This document shows positions 7,312 through 16,785 of a stretch of DNA of 48,195 bases, one piece after another. Each line of letters begins with the position of its first letter. Position 1 is the first letter of the stretch. The translations under genes were made by a program, and so were the position numbers. The notes beneath the pieces were generated by a model. The model worked only from the letters and a program-made list of their open reading frames with translations. It did no database searches and had not been told where the DNA came from. This DNA is from Rhizobacter sp. GTDB taxonomy: Bacteria > Pseudomonadota > Gammaproteobacteria > Burkholderiales > Burkholderiaceae_C. The stretch covers positions 1-48,195 of the forward strand of contig JANXZN010000282.1 of NCBI GenBank assembly GCA_025355545.1. The letters are read 5' to 3'.

Positions 7312-9519
7312 TCAGCTCGCGAACAAGATGCCGACGTTCATGCCGGCCGGCGTGTACTCCGCGAGCCGGGTGCGCAGATTGGCTTCACGTTGCGGTTGGA
7401 ACAGGTCGTGGAACGCGCCCAGCTCCGATTCGTCGTCGGCACCGCGCGTGATCTCCACCGCGCAGGTCGGTGCCAGTTGCGCATAGGCCGGCCGACCGTA
7501 GCGCTGCGCGTTGAATTGCGGCGTCACGCGCAGGCTCTCGTTGGCGATCTCGTTCGCCTGCTTGGTCGGGTTGTCAATGTTGTTGCCAGCCAAGCGCGCC
7601 TTCACCGCCGCGATCACGCCATCGGGCTGGCAGCGGTAGCGGCGCGGCGTGCGGCACCCGGTGGGCACGTAGCAGTAGCGCATGCAGCCGATCTGCCGCC
7701 GCGCCACGTTCACGCAGCCGCTGAAAATGCTGTTCTCGCCGAGCGGCATCGCATGCACATCGACGATTCCGAACACCGTGCAGCGCTGGATCGTCAGCAG
7801 CGCATGCGCCCAGGTGCTGCCGGGCGCGCCGATTGCCTGACGCTCGGCCGAGGTCGCATCGACGATGCTGTCACTGATGCACAGCGGTATCGGGTCCAGC
7901 CGCACCTCGTCTTCATGGATCTGGATCGCACCGACGATGCTGTGCTCGATGCGCACCCGCGCACGCACGTTGCTGAGCTCGAGGCTGGGCTCGGCCGGGC
8001 GCCTCGGTTCGCAATCGCAATCCATGCCCCAGCCGGGCACCAGGGTGCAATGGCGAATCACCAGTTCCGCACCGCAGACCGAGAGGCGGTCTTCGCGACC
8101 CTCCGCGCCGAGCACCTGCACCGGCCGGCCAGTGATGAGCAGCCCGTCGAGCGTGAAGCGGCTGCCTTCACCGAGCGTCACGGTCAGCGCGTCGGGCAGA
8201 TCGGTCTGCCAGTCGATCAGTCGCAGCACCGGGCGGGTGCGTTCGGCGGCGCGCAGTTGCAGCGTCTGGTGGTCGGCGAGCCGGATGCCGATCGGCTCGA
8301 CATAGACGCCGCTGGCGGCGAATTCGATTACCGCGTTCGCAGGTTGATCCAGTTGCCACTTTGCCAGCGCCTGCGCCACTCGTTGGAAGGTCTCGTGCTC
8401 GCCGACGCGGTAAAGCGTGTAGCCGCCGGCCGGGTTCAGGATCGGCCGGGCGTATTCGCCGCCACCCATGTCCGCGGAAAAGCCGCAGCGGTAGCTGACG
8501 CGCACGCTCTTCTTCGGCAACTGGCCGGGCGGGAATGCCAGGCGGCCCAGCACCGGGTCGACAGCGATGTGGTTCAGCGGCGGCACGTAACGCCAGTCCG
8601 ACAGATCGGCAGGCTTCAAATGCGACGCCGGCACCGGCAGATCAGCAGTGAACCCGGCCCAGCCGTCGACCTGGATGGCCAGGCTCAGGTCGGCGCCGAC
8701 GTAGTCGCCGACGCGCGCATCGAAGGCCAGGCGGCGGATCGGCACCGGCAGGTTGAGTTCTTCGGCGATGTGCGTCGGGTCGGTCTCGGGCTGTGGCCGT
8801 ACATACAACGGAGCGTCCTGGCCCAGCACGCTGAAAGTGAAGCAGTGCGGGCCCGACGCTTCGACGCAGCAGGCCGGCGTGGCCGTGACCGGGTAGCTAC
8901 GCAGCCGCCAGACGAAGACGCCGACGCCGGGGATGTTGAAGCGGCCGCGGGTGCGGCGCGAATCGATGCGCCGGACATCGACGCTGTGGGTGATCGAGTC
9001 GAAGGGGCCACCGAGCCGGTCCAGCGCATCGGTCGCCCGCAGGTCGGCGCTGCGGTGGCGCGCCAGGTGCAGGTGATCGAGGTTCTGCGCCCAGCCCAGC
9101 AGCTTGAAGAACTCGACCGCGCGCGCCGGCCAGCCGGCCACGTCGTTCGCCAGTTGCTCCAGCAGCGCGAGCGTTCCCTTGCGACGCCGGTGGCGGATCA
9201 GGTTGGCCACCTCGCGGCGCGGCACCAGCGCACGGGCTTCCTCGCAGCCGGGGCGGTCGGCGGGCAGGCCGGCATCGGCCACCGGCCGGTAGCCCACCAG
9301 GTCGCCGAGGTAGGGCACGACCCAATCGTCGGCGGTCTCGATGAACTCGTTCTCGTAGAGCTGTGCGATGTCGTCCTCGACCACATTCACCTGCTCGGCG
9401 ATGACGCGCAGCAAGGCCTTCAACGGGTAGCCGCGCTCGGCGTCCCGCGTGCGGTGGATGGCGGGCAGCAACCGGTACAGGCGGTCGTCGCGTTCAGTGT
9501 CAGTGTGCAGGGCGTTCAT
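7312..9519 (-). CDS. gpI-like (tail_P2_I) baseplate protein with a beta-helix-like C-terminal region
   Basis: The protein is 735 aa from the ATG at 9519, which overlaps the upstream stop as ATGA (9516-9519). The open frame runs further upstream, but that part overlaps the gpJ-like gene. The N-terminal ~180 residues look like P2 gpI/Afp12: RLYRLLPAIHRTRDAE, a helix with an E-x-DIAQLYENEFIET core, then DDWVVPYLGDLVGYRP and RRRKGTLALLEQLAND. From about 480 onward short beta-rungs recur (FTLDGLLITG, LVIRHCTL, RIEHSIVGAIQIHE, LTIQRCTVFGIVDVH), the look of a right-handed parallel beta-helix, with many cysteines. Such domains often bind carbohydrate, so this protein could replace a separate tail fibre (inference). 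Confidence 0.8.
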   Translation of the reverse strand: MNALHTDTERDDRLYRLLPAIHRTRDAERGYPLKALLRVIAEQVNVVEDDIAQLYENEFIETADDWVVPYLGDLVGYRPVADAGLPADRPGCEEARALVPRREVANLIRHRRRKGTLALLEQLANDVAGWPARAVEFFKLLGWAQNLDHLHLARHRSADLRATDALDRLGGPFDSITHSVDVRRIDSRRTRGRFNIPGVGVFVWRLRSYPVTATPACCVEASGPHCFTFSVLGQDAPLYVRPQPETDPTHIAEELNLPVPIRRLAFDARVGDYVGADLSLAIQVDGWAGFTADLPVPASHLKPADLSDWRYVPPLNHIAVDPVLGRLAFPPGQLPKKSVRVSYRCGFSADMGGGEYARPILNPAGGYTLYRVGEHETFQRVAQALAKWQLDQPANAVIEFAASGVYVEPIGIRLADHQTLQLRAAERTRPVLRLIDWQTDLPDALTVTLGEGSRFTLDGLLITGRPVQVLGAEGREDRLSVCGAELVIRHCTLVPGWGMDCDCEPRRPAEPSLELSNVRARVRIEHSIVGAIQIHEDEVRLDPIPLCISDSIVDATSAERQAIGAPGSTWAHALLTIQRCTVFGIVDVHAMPLGENSIFSGCVNVARRQIGCMRYCYVPTGCRTPRRYRCQPDGVIAAVKARLAGNNIDNPTKQANEIANESLRVTPQFNAQRYGRPAYAQLAPTCAVEITRGADDESELGAFHDLFQPQREANLRTRLAEYTPAGMNVGILFAS

Positions 9520-12500
9520 AGGGCTTGATTCAGGATGAGGGTGTCGGTCACTGCGGGCGTGAACACCGCCACTTCGGCGGGCCGGAGCGCGCCCTGGTCG
9601 AGCCCGCCCGGCCACGCGGCGACGTTCGGCAGTTGCCGGTCCACCGGTCTCGCGCCTGCTGATGTCGGTGCGTTCGGGCCGACGATGCGTTGCACCTCTT
9701 CGACGATTTTTTCCTGCGACAGCAACTCGCGCGTCGTGCGCAGCGTGCCATCGGGATCGGTCGTGGTGTGGGAGACGCGCTCGGGCACGGCGCCGAAAGC
9801 GTCCACGTCGACCCAGGCCACGCCGGCCACGCCTTGCATCGCGCTGATGACTTCGCTGAGCAACGCCGGCTGCCCGAGCGCGCGCTTGTTGAAACCGAAG
9901 CTGTCCAGCAGCGTCTCGCGCACCGCGCTGACCACCGTCTCCCACAGCCGTCCGGGCAACAGCTTGACCTTCGCGCTCAGCACCAGCGCGCTGCGCTCGC
10001 GCATGTCCACGCGCAAGGGCAGGTCGGCGTCGCCGAGCTTGCGCAGCGCGTCGAGCAGGTTGCGGTACAGATCGGACGTCGAGTCGATCGGGCTGTCGTC
10101 GGTGCCTGCGATGGTCAGGTAAATCAACTCGCGCCGGCCATCGGTGGTGCGCCGCGCAAGCGCCTTGGCGATGCCGGCGAAACGGCGCGTGAAGTCGGCG
10201 TAGTCCTGCACCGACACCAGCCGGTCCAGCGGCATCACCGACAGCGGCGCGTTCTCACGCGCAAGGTCGCGGCTTTCCTTGTCGGCCCCGCCGGACGCAC
10301 GCAGCGGGTTGACCACCTCCTTGACGCCCAAGGGCCGCGTCTGCAACACGCTGATCTGCCGCGCCTTGACGTTGCCACCCGCGCCGATGCCGCTGCGGTA
10401 CACGGCAACAACGTTCTCCACGCCACTCGGCAACCGCGCCCCGTGGGCGCCGTTGCCGAAGGTCAAGGTGGTGGCGCCGGCGTCGTCGGTGAGCGTGGCG
10501 AAGCCGCGCTGCTTCGGCCCGAGCCCCGCCAGGGACTCGCTCTCTTGCCACTCGACGCTATCGACACGCACCTGCAGCGTGCTCTGCGCGCCTTCTGCGG
10601 TGGGTGCCGCGACGAAGGTCAACGGCGGCTGCTTGAGCGTGAACGATTGCAGGCCTTGCGCGCCGTCGCCGCTGCCCAGCACTTCCTTGCGTGTGCCGCC
10701 CTGGGTGGCCTTGACGACGTTGCCGTGGATCGTCAGCGTGTCGCGCTTGTACCGGTAGGCGAGCCGGGTGGCCAGGACCAGGGTGGTGTGAATCTGGTCG
10801 CCGGGCAGGTTCGGGTCGAAGCCGTGGCTCAGGCCCGAGATCATCTGCAGCTCGCAGACCTTCACGCCGCCGACCTTGTCGATGTCGGCCCGCTCGCCGG
10901 AAAGGATCACCCAGCGCCCCGACGTGAGTTCGTTGTACAGCCCGTCGAGCTGGATCTGCGGGGAATCGACGGCCGTGGTGATGGGCGCGTCGATCAAGGT
11001 CAAAGGCTCGCTTTGGACGTACAGCTTGGTCTTGCGCAGTCCGGTGATCTCCAGATCGTTGCTCTTGCCATCGGTGCGAGGCTTGCCCACGTCGCGCCAG
11101 CTCTCATTGTTCGGCGTTTCGAACACCAATCGCGTGGTTTGCCCGCTGAGCCCGTAGGCGGTGCGCGGCGCGGTCGAGGCTTCGGTGATGCGCAGGACGG
11201 CGCGGTTCCCATCGGTCTCCGCCAGCGCGTAGCTGCCGGCCACCACGGCCTCGTTCGCCTGGTCGAGAAAGGCGTTGTGTTGCGTCTCGTCGATTTGGTA
11301 GAGCCATTCGTTCCACTGGTCCTGCGGGTTCAGCAGCCCGGCCGGAAAGTCGGGGTCGTCTTTCTTTGTGTAGGTCGGCAGCTTGGAGCCTGCGGCGCCG
11401 AACAGCGAAACGCGCGAGCGCAAGGCATAGACCGCCTTCAGCGACGACTGCGCCGGGTTGAGCTGGGCACCGGCCCACGCGGCGTAATAGCTGCGTTCCA
11501 GGTTCGGCACGAAGTTGACCAGCAACTGGGTGCCGACGTCGGTGAAGGCGCGGGCCGTGTCCACCGTGGCCGTGGCCTTTGCGGCCGCGCGCGCGCCGAA
11601 CACGCTTGAGCGAACGGCGTTGACCAACGGGCCAACGGTTGGCGAAAAGGCCTGACTCAGGCTGCGCGTGAGGTGCACGCTGCTGCGAGCCTGCAGCACC
11701 GTCGGCTTGAGCAACGAAACCACGAATTGAGTGGGGTCGGTGAAGCTGCTGCCGCCGTCCGCGGGCGGCTTCAGTTCCTCGATCGCCTTGCCGAGCGCGG
11801 CAATGGCGTCCAATACCGGCTGCGGGGGATCATCCTGGCTGGACTGTCCAATCCGGAGCGCCCACTGTGCAGGACCGGAGGGCGTGCCAAGGTAGACCTC
11901 GGCAAGAATGCGCTCGCTTTCGTCCAGCACGCGCCGGGTTTCGCCCGATGCGTCGGTTGCGACGAGCGTGGCCACCTCGGCGACGAAATCCATCAGCAAG
12001 TCGGTGCATCGCAGCAGCAGCGGATCGATCGGATGCAGCGTGATCGCGCTGCGCTTGTCGGCGAACTGGCTGTCCACGCTCGCCACCACCCGCACGGCGG
12101 CGGCCGAGCCATCGTCGGAGAACACCAGCAGCAACTTGTCGCCGGCCTTCAGGTTGGTGCTGCTGCCGGCGACCTGGAGGGTGTCGGTCTTCAGCACGTT
12201 GTCGAGCGTGATGTTCTGCGGCTGCTTGAGGCGCACCTGCAGGTTGTTCCATTCGCGCTGCGCCTTCAGGTCGTCGCTGGTCTCGAAGGTCTGCGGCTGC
12301 TCGCCGAGGTCGGGAACGCTCTGCGAGCCCGCGCAGGCGGCGATCGTCACCGGCTCTTTCTGGTTGTCGTCCAGCGTGTAGGCCAGGTAGGTCGACGCGG
12401 CGACGCCCGGGCGCAGCTTGTAGCCCACCAGACGGGCCAGTTCCAGCACCGAGCGCCGCTCGGTGGCGGTGCGCAGATAGGCCTCGTTGGCGATGCGCTC

Positions 12501-12845
12501 CTGGTAGAAGCTCAGCACGTCGCCCACCGTCGCCCAGGCGTCGAGCAGGGCGATCGACGGGTCGCTGGGGTTGCGCGTGGTCAGACCCTTCATCGGGCGC
12601 AGGTGCGACAGCGGCTGCCCGTCGGCGCCCTGGCCATCGACTTCCATGGTCGACAGCCGCGCCTTCATCGTTTCCAGGAAGCTGCCATGCGTGCCGACGC
12701 GGTATTTCAGCGCGGGCAGGCCGGCACGGTTGTGCACGCTCTGCGGCGTCAGCACCTGCACGCCGTCGCAGCAACCGCAAGGCTGCGTGGCGGAGCCGCA
12801 GATCACGCAGCCGCAGGCCACGCAGCCAACGGTGGCACTGCTCAT
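9516..12845 (-). CDS. Putative baseplate assembly protein, gpJ/gp6-like (first of two)
   Basis: The protein is 1109 aa. It matches the large putative baseplate assembly proteins of eCIS loci. The N-terminus is Cys-rich (CVACGCVICG, CGCCDGV), followed by NRAGLPALKYRVGTHGSF and then DPSIALLDAWATVGDVLSFYQERIANEAYLRTA, the conserved helix of baseplate-J wedge proteins. The C-terminal half has VYRSGIGAGGNVKARQIS and the J-type end (LRVDMRERSALVLSAKVKL, ISAMQGVAGVAWVDVDAFG). By family it is a wedge protein forming the ring around the hub, like Afp11. It shares an ATGA overlap with the next gene. The Cys motifs may bind metal; the role of that part is unknown. Confidence 0.85.
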   Translation of the reverse strand: MSSATVGCVACGCVICGSATQPCGCCDGVQVLTPQSVHNRAGLPALKYRVGTHGSFLETMKARLSTMEVDGQGADGQPLSHLRPMKGLTTRNPSDPSIALLDAWATVGDVLSFYQERIANEAYLRTATERRSVLELARLVGYKLRPGVAASTYLAYTLDDNQKEPVTIAACAGSQSVPDLGEQPQTFETSDDLKAQREWNNLQVRLKQPQNITLDNVLKTDTLQVAGSSTNLKAGDKLLLVFSDDGSAAAVRVVASVDSQFADKRSAITLHPIDPLLLRCTDLLMDFVAEVATLVATDASGETRRVLDESERILAEVYLGTPSGPAQWALRIGQSSQDDPPQPVLDAIAALGKAIEELKPPADGGSSFTDPTQFVVSLLKPTVLQARSSVHLTRSLSQAFSPTVGPLVNAVRSSVFGARAAAKATATVDTARAFTDVGTQLLVNFVPNLERSYYAAWAGAQLNPAQSSLKAVYALRSRVSLFGAAGSKLPTYTKKDDPDFPAGLLNPQDQWNEWLYQIDETQHNAFLDQANEAVVAGSYALAETDGNRAVLRITEASTAPRTAYGLSGQTTRLVFETPNNESWRDVGKPRTDGKSNDLEITGLRKTKLYVQSEPLTLIDAPITTAVDSPQIQLDGLYNELTSGRWVILSGERADIDKVGGVKVCELQMISGLSHGFDPNLPGDQIHTTLVLATRLAYRYKRDTLTIHGNVVKATQGGTRKEVLGSGDGAQGLQSFTLKQPPLTFVAAPTAEGAQSTLQVRVDSVEWQESESLAGLGPKQRGFATLTDDAGATTLTFGNGAHGARLPSGVENVVAVYRSGIGAGGNVKARQISVLQTRPLGVKEVVNPLRASGGADKESRDLARENAPLSVMPLDRLVSVQDYADFTRRFAGIAKALARRTTDGRRELIYLTIAGTDDSPIDSTSDLYRNLLDALRKLGDADLPLRVDMRERSALVLSAKVKLLPGRLWETVVSAVRETLLDSFGFNKRALGQPALLSEVISAMQGVAGVAWVDVDAFGAVPERVSHTTTDPDGTLRTTRELLSQEKIVEEVQRIVGPNAPTSAGARPVDRQLPNVAAWPGGLDQGALRPAEVAVFTPAVTDTLILNQAL

Positions 12846-12898
12846 GACAGGTCTCCGAAGTTGAACGAGGGGTTCATGCAGGTTCTCCTGGCGGCCAC

Positions 12899-15472
12899 CT
12901 AGCGGCCACCGTTGACGACGATTTGCAGCTCGCCGTGTTCAGGGTGGTTCGGGTCGTTGTCGAGCTGGGCGATCTCGTACGAGGCCAAGGGCAGGACGCC
13001 GTTGTCGATCTCGTGATTCGGGGCGGCGAAGCGGCGCTGAAACCGGGTCACGGTCACGCACTCGACACCCGTCACCGACTGCGCCGCGGCGATGATCCGG
13101 CTCAGGAAAACGGCCTCACCGAAGCTGAGCTCGTCGGGGTGGAAGAAGCCGCGCCGGCCACCCGCCGCGGCGCGGTTGCCGAAGCGCCCGAGCAGCGCGG
13201 CCTTGACATGACCCCGGTCGTAGCCGGGCAAGGCACAGACCTCGAGCGCGAGTGTCAGTGGCACGTAGACGGCGGGCTGCACGCGCAGATCGTGCCCCAT
13301 GCGCCGGTAGCGGTACAGGTCGGCGCTGATCGCAGCGAGCAAGGCCTCGCCGGCGCCCTCCTCACCGAGCGGGTCGACCGCCACATCGGCTTCGTACCAG
13401 CTGCCGGTCCACGCCAGTCGCGCGGCGGCGCGCTGCAGCCGGGGGTTGCGTTCGGCGATTTCCGCGTAGTCGGCCGCGATGATGGCGCGCTCGATGCGCT
13501 TGCGGAAGGCCGCCGGTGCGAACAGCCGTGCTTCGTCGAGCGGCTCCGCGTCGATGCCGCCCTGCGCCGCCAGCGGATTGCGCACCCGCACCGTCACGCC
13601 GCCGAGTGTCAGTTGCTTCAGCACCAGGCGCGAAATGGCTTCTGCGCCCACGTTGCCGACCGCACCGCCGCCGATCCGATAGCTCGCATCGAACCGGCCA
13701 CCAACCTGCGGGCTGCGACCCAGCTCGCCGTTGCCGAAGCGCAGGTGTGCGTGGCCGGCGTTGTCGATCTCGGCGACGAAGTCGCGGTCATCGGCGCTGC
13801 TGGCGATCAGGTCTTGCCGGGCCGACCACGACACGCCCTTGTCATCGCGCAGCCACAGCGCCGGCACCGCGCAGCGCGGGTTCTGAGTCAGGCTTTGCGA
13901 GGCCGGCGCGGCGTCTTGTGGCAACGCCTCGCAGAACACCAGCGGCGCCTGGGCGAGCGCCGGCCGGAAGCGTGCGGCCTGGGTGCGCACCTCGCCGGGT
14001 TGCCCCTCGCATTCGCAGCATGGCGGGGGCGTCACGCCGGGCACCGGGCCGAGGGGCTCGGGGTCGAGCATGCGGCCGTGGTCGATCAGGATGACGTTGC
14101 CATGCGCGACCGAGATGTCGGTGCGGTAGAAGCATTCCGGCGCAGCCCCGATCGCGGACAGGCACAGCGCGAACGGCAACGCGTCTGCGGCGGCCCATCC
14201 GATCTCGACCAGCGGCGTCGGTAACGGGACTTTGACCCCGGCAGCATCGAACTCGACGAGGTACAGCGGGTCGTCCGTGACCTGCACCCTGGTGACGCGA
14301 ACCGCGCAGCGCCGCTTCGGATCGGCGTCCTCGGCCACGCCGGTTTTCGGGCCTATCACCTCCTCGAAAATCAGCACGTCGCCGGGCTGGATGTTCAGCG
14401 CGCGGCTGGGCTCGCTCGCCTGGCTCGTCGCCCCTTCGGGCAGGCTCCACTGATCGACCAGCGTCGCCTGGGTGGCACCTGGCATCAGGCAGCATTCGCC
14501 CCGGCCCCAGGTGTAGAGGCTGATGCTGTTGTGGGCCGCGCGCAGTTGCAGTGTCTGCGCTGGTGCCGGGGTTGCCGCCGGCGGCCCTGGTATCCCCAAC
14601 AACGGCTCGAAATATTCGTAGCTGCCCGCGGGCAGCGCGGCCAGTTCCTGCGGCGTCAGCACGTCCTGCCGTTCCGACACTGGCAGGTTCAGGCCGGTGA
14701 TGAAGGCCACGCGCGCCGCCTCAAGCTCCAGATGGCCCGACACCCACAGGTGCAGCCAGGCGCGTGCGTTGCAGCCTTCATGCAGACGGTAGTCGACCAG
14801 CAGGGCGTGGCGTCGCACCGAGATGCGTTGCCGCGCCGTGCCCAGATAGGCTTCGGTCGCGACGGCGTCCTGGTAGTAGCTCAGGTAGTCGCCCACACAG
14901 GCCAGCAGCTCGACGAGGGTGACACCCAGATCCGGAACGTGGCGCTCGGTCCAGCCCGGCATCAGCAGCGCGAGCCGGTCAAAGATAAGTTGCCGGAAAC
15001 TGGCGTCGTCCTTGGCCAGGTGGTTGATCTGCGGTTCGTCCGATGGCGGTGGTTCGCAGCCGCAGACGGCCTGGCAGTCCAGGTCGCTCGGGCAGTCGAT
15101 CTTGAACCAGAACGACGCGCTGTCGTAGCGCGGGTCGATGCCGGCCACGTCGACCAACTGCAGCGTGTAGGACGAAAAATCGCCGCTGCGGTCGAGCGTA
15201 ACGACGAGGAAGTCGTCGCGTTCGGGGTCGGCCTGAACCTGCGGGTCGACATCCAGAATCCGCAGCCCGGTGACGCGGTCCCCGCCGATCAGCCGCAAGT
15301 AGCGCTCGATGCCGGGCTGGTTCTTCGCCAGTTCCGGCGGCAGCTTGCCCAGGAAGTAGACGTACAGGGTGCGCGAGTCGTCGCCACCGACTTCGACATA
15401 GTCGAGCCCGTTGCGGCCTGGCTGGCGGCGCACGATATCGCGGCGCGGATCGGTCTGGCAGATGAGGTCCAT
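12899..15472 (-). CDS. Putative baseplate assembly protein, gpJ/gp6-like (second of two)
   Basis: The protein is 857 aa from the ATG at 15472 (MDLICQTDPRRD); the frame stays open upstream but overlaps the gp25-like gene region without sense. It is a shorter paralogue of its neighbour. The DLGVTLVELLACVGDYLSYYQDAVATEAYLGTA helix aligns with the same helix there, and YRIGGGAVGNVGAEAIS and VTGVECVTVTRFQR match the J-type C-terminus. A short Cys cluster (CQAVCGCEPP) lies near residue 120, and another (CCECEG) in the middle. A pair of J-type proteins is common in these loci and may form two layers of the wedge. It precedes the first gpJ gene by about 50 bases. Confidence 0.85.
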   Translation of the reverse strand: MDLICQTDPRRDIVRRQPGRNGLDYVEVGGDDSRTLYVYFLGKLPPELAKNQPGIERYLRLIGGDRVTGLRILDVDPQVQADPERDDFLVVTLDRSGDFSSYTLQLVDVAGIDPRYDSASFWFKIDCPSDLDCQAVCGCEPPPSDEPQINHLAKDDASFRQLIFDRLALLMPGWTERHVPDLGVTLVELLACVGDYLSYYQDAVATEAYLGTARQRISVRRHALLVDYRLHEGCNARAWLHLWVSGHLELEAARVAFITGLNLPVSERQDVLTPQELAALPAGSYEYFEPLLGIPGPPAATPAPAQTLQLRAAHNSISLYTWGRGECCLMPGATQATLVDQWSLPEGATSQASEPSRALNIQPGDVLIFEEVIGPKTGVAEDADPKRRCAVRVTRVQVTDDPLYLVEFDAAGVKVPLPTPLVEIGWAAADALPFALCLSAIGAAPECFYRTDISVAHGNVILIDHGRMLDPEPLGPVPGVTPPPCCECEGQPGEVRTQAARFRPALAQAPLVFCEALPQDAAPASQSLTQNPRCAVPALWLRDDKGVSWSARQDLIASSADDRDFVAEIDNAGHAHLRFGNGELGRSPQVGGRFDASYRIGGGAVGNVGAEAISRLVLKQLTLGGVTVRVRNPLAAQGGIDAEPLDEARLFAPAAFRKRIERAIIAADYAEIAERNPRLQRAAARLAWTGSWYEADVAVDPLGEEGAGEALLAAISADLYRYRRMGHDLRVQPAVYVPLTLALEVCALPGYDRGHVKAALLGRFGNRAAAGGRRGFFHPDELSFGEAVFLSRIIAAAQSVTGVECVTVTRFQRRFAAPNHEIDNGVLPLASYEIAQLDNDPNHPEHGELQIVVNGGR

Positions 15473-15501
15473 GGCGTGCTCTCTTGCGTCATCCCTTGCG
15501 T

Positions 15502-15858
15502 TCAGACAGTGCGCGTGAACGTGGCGCTGCGTTGTTGGCCGCTGTCCAGCACCACGTACCGGAGGTCGATGCGCAAGGTCGCGTCCTCGGAGATGACGTT
15601 GAGGTCGTTGACCTGGATCACATCGCCGAGCCAGCGCTGCAAGGCCGCTTGAAGCGTGAACTGCACGGTCGCCGCCAGCTCCGGGCTGTTGGGCGCGAAC
15701 ACCAGCTGCAGCAAGCCGCTGCCGAAGTCGGGCCGGTTCACGCGCTCGCCGGGGTTGGTGAAGATGAGCTGCTCGATCATGTCGCGCACGTGGTCGTCGC
15801 GATCCGTCAGCGCGGTGCGGCCGCGGCTGTCGAAGTGATAGGGGAAGTCGATGTCCAT
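15502..15858 (-). CDS. GPW/gp25-like baseplate wedge protein
   Basis: The protein is 118 aa from the ATG at 15858 (MDIDFPYHFDSRGR). The N-terminal FPYHFDSRGRTA, DHVRDMIEQLIFTNPGERVNRPDFGSGLLQLVFAPN segment is the textbook gp25/Afp9 signature, with the conserved GER-x-NRP-x-FG loop. The family has lysozyme-like fold similarity but is structural, nucleating sheath polymerisation at the baseplate. The length fits the family. It sits between the PAAR-like tip and the second gpJ gene, the usual order hub-tip-gp25-wedge. An extended upstream frame exists but lacks protein-like sequence. Confidence 0.92.
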   Translation of the reverse strand: MDIDFPYHFDSRGRTALTDRDDHVRDMIEQLIFTNPGERVNRPDFGSGLLQLVFAPNSPELAATVQFTLQAALQRWLGDVIQVNDLNVISEDATLRIDLRYVVLDSGQQRSATFTRTV

Positions 15859-15887
15859 GGCTGACCTCGGTGGTGCGAAGTTGCAGG

Positions 15888-16235
15888 CTAGGTTGCAATC
15901 ACCCGCAACTGCACCGCGCTGACGATCGGCGGGCCTTGCGGGATCTGTTCGGGGCTCAGGCACAGGCCGGGGCCTGCGCCCGGCGCGGGCAGCAGCATCG
16001 CGGGCTGGCCCAGCACCAGCACCCGCACCGACGGCATCAGCCACTTGATCGTGATGCAGGGTTGCGGCTTCGGGCCCGGCACCGTGAAGGCACAGCCGGC
16101 CACCATGATCTGGCTCGTCATGGTCGCCACCGGCTGCCCGCTGACAAGCACGCGCGGCTGCGCCGGGATGATGGTTGCCGGGCCGGCGTGCGTGCACTGG
16201 CAGGCGGCGTTGACGTGCATGAGGAAACCGGGCAT
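15888..16235 (-). CDS. PAAR-like spike-tip protein
   Basis: The protein is 115 aa. It begins MPGFLMHVNAACQCTHAGPATI and continues with short hydrophobic repeats separated by Pro/Gly turns (VLVSGQPVATMTSQIMVAGCAFTVPG, VLVLGQPAMLLP), the look of the cone-shaped PAAR-like proteins that cap the spike. Cysteines and histidines near the N-terminus (C12, C14, H16) and internal cysteines could ligate the tip metal. It lies just after the OB-fold spike gene, the expected place for an Afp10-like tip. The assignment rests on pattern and context; I do not see a canonical PAAR motif. Confidence 0.75.
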   Translation of the reverse strand: MPGFLMHVNAACQCTHAGPATIIPAQPRVLVSGQPVATMTSQIMVAGCAFTVPGPKPQPCITIKWLMPSVRVLVLGQPAMLLPAPGAGPGLCLSPEQIPQGPPIVSAVQLRVIAT

Positions 16236-16245
16236 GGCGTTTCCC

Positions 16246-16785
16246 TCAGGTGATCGTCAACGCGCCGAGGTTGAAGTCGATGCTCGGGCCGACCAGCGTG
16301 ATCATGGCGCCCTTGCCGTTCGAGATGTAGATCCCCGAGTCGTTGACGACGATCATCGCGTTCGTCGTGCTCTTCAGGATGAGGCCGCCGGTGACGGGCG
16401 ACGGCGGCATGTCGCTGATCATCAGCGTGTGCTGCAAGAGCGACTGGATGCAGATGTTCGGGTCGGCCGGGTTGCCGAGCAACGCGAGCGGCGGGATGTC
16501 GCTCGGCAGGCCGAAGCGGCACCCGATCCAGACCGGCTTGTCGACGTCGCCGTGCTCGAACATGACCCAGACACCGGCCCCCGGTGGCGGGATCATGTAG
16601 ACGCCCATCGGCGGCCCGGTCGGCCCCGCCAGCGGCGTGCAGGGTTCGGCCCAGGTCGAGGGCGAGAAGCTCAGTGCGTCCGGCACTTCCAGCATCAGGC
16701 GGCCGCGCATCATCGGGTCGACATTGATGGTGACCGTGCCCCGGTACAGGCCAACATACTTGCTGCCGCCAGACGCTTCGTTCAT
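16246..16785 (-). CDS. Baseplate spike OB-fold protein, gpV/gp5-like
   Basis: The protein is 179 aa. It has the OB-fold of the gpV/VgrG central spike: YRGTVTINVDPMMRGRLMLEVP, TGPPMGVYMIPPPGAGVWVMFEHGD and PVWIGCRFG. The C-terminal third (TTNAMIVVNDSGIYISNGKG, MITLVGPSIDFN) reads like a short beta-helix needle. It corresponds to the gp5-like half of Afp8, while the gp27-like half is the preceding gene, joined by an ATGA overlap at 16782-16785. It would trimerise below the tube and carry the PAAR-like tip encoded next. Confidence 0.88.
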   Translation of the reverse strand: MNEASGGSKYVGLYRGTVTINVDPMMRGRLMLEVPDALSFSPSTWAEPCTPLAGPTGPPMGVYMIPPPGAGVWVMFEHGDVDKPVWIGCRFGLPSDIPPLALLGNPADPNICIQSLLQHTLMISDMPPSPVTGGLILKSTTNAMIVVNDSGIYISNGKGAMITLVGPSIDFNLGALTIT

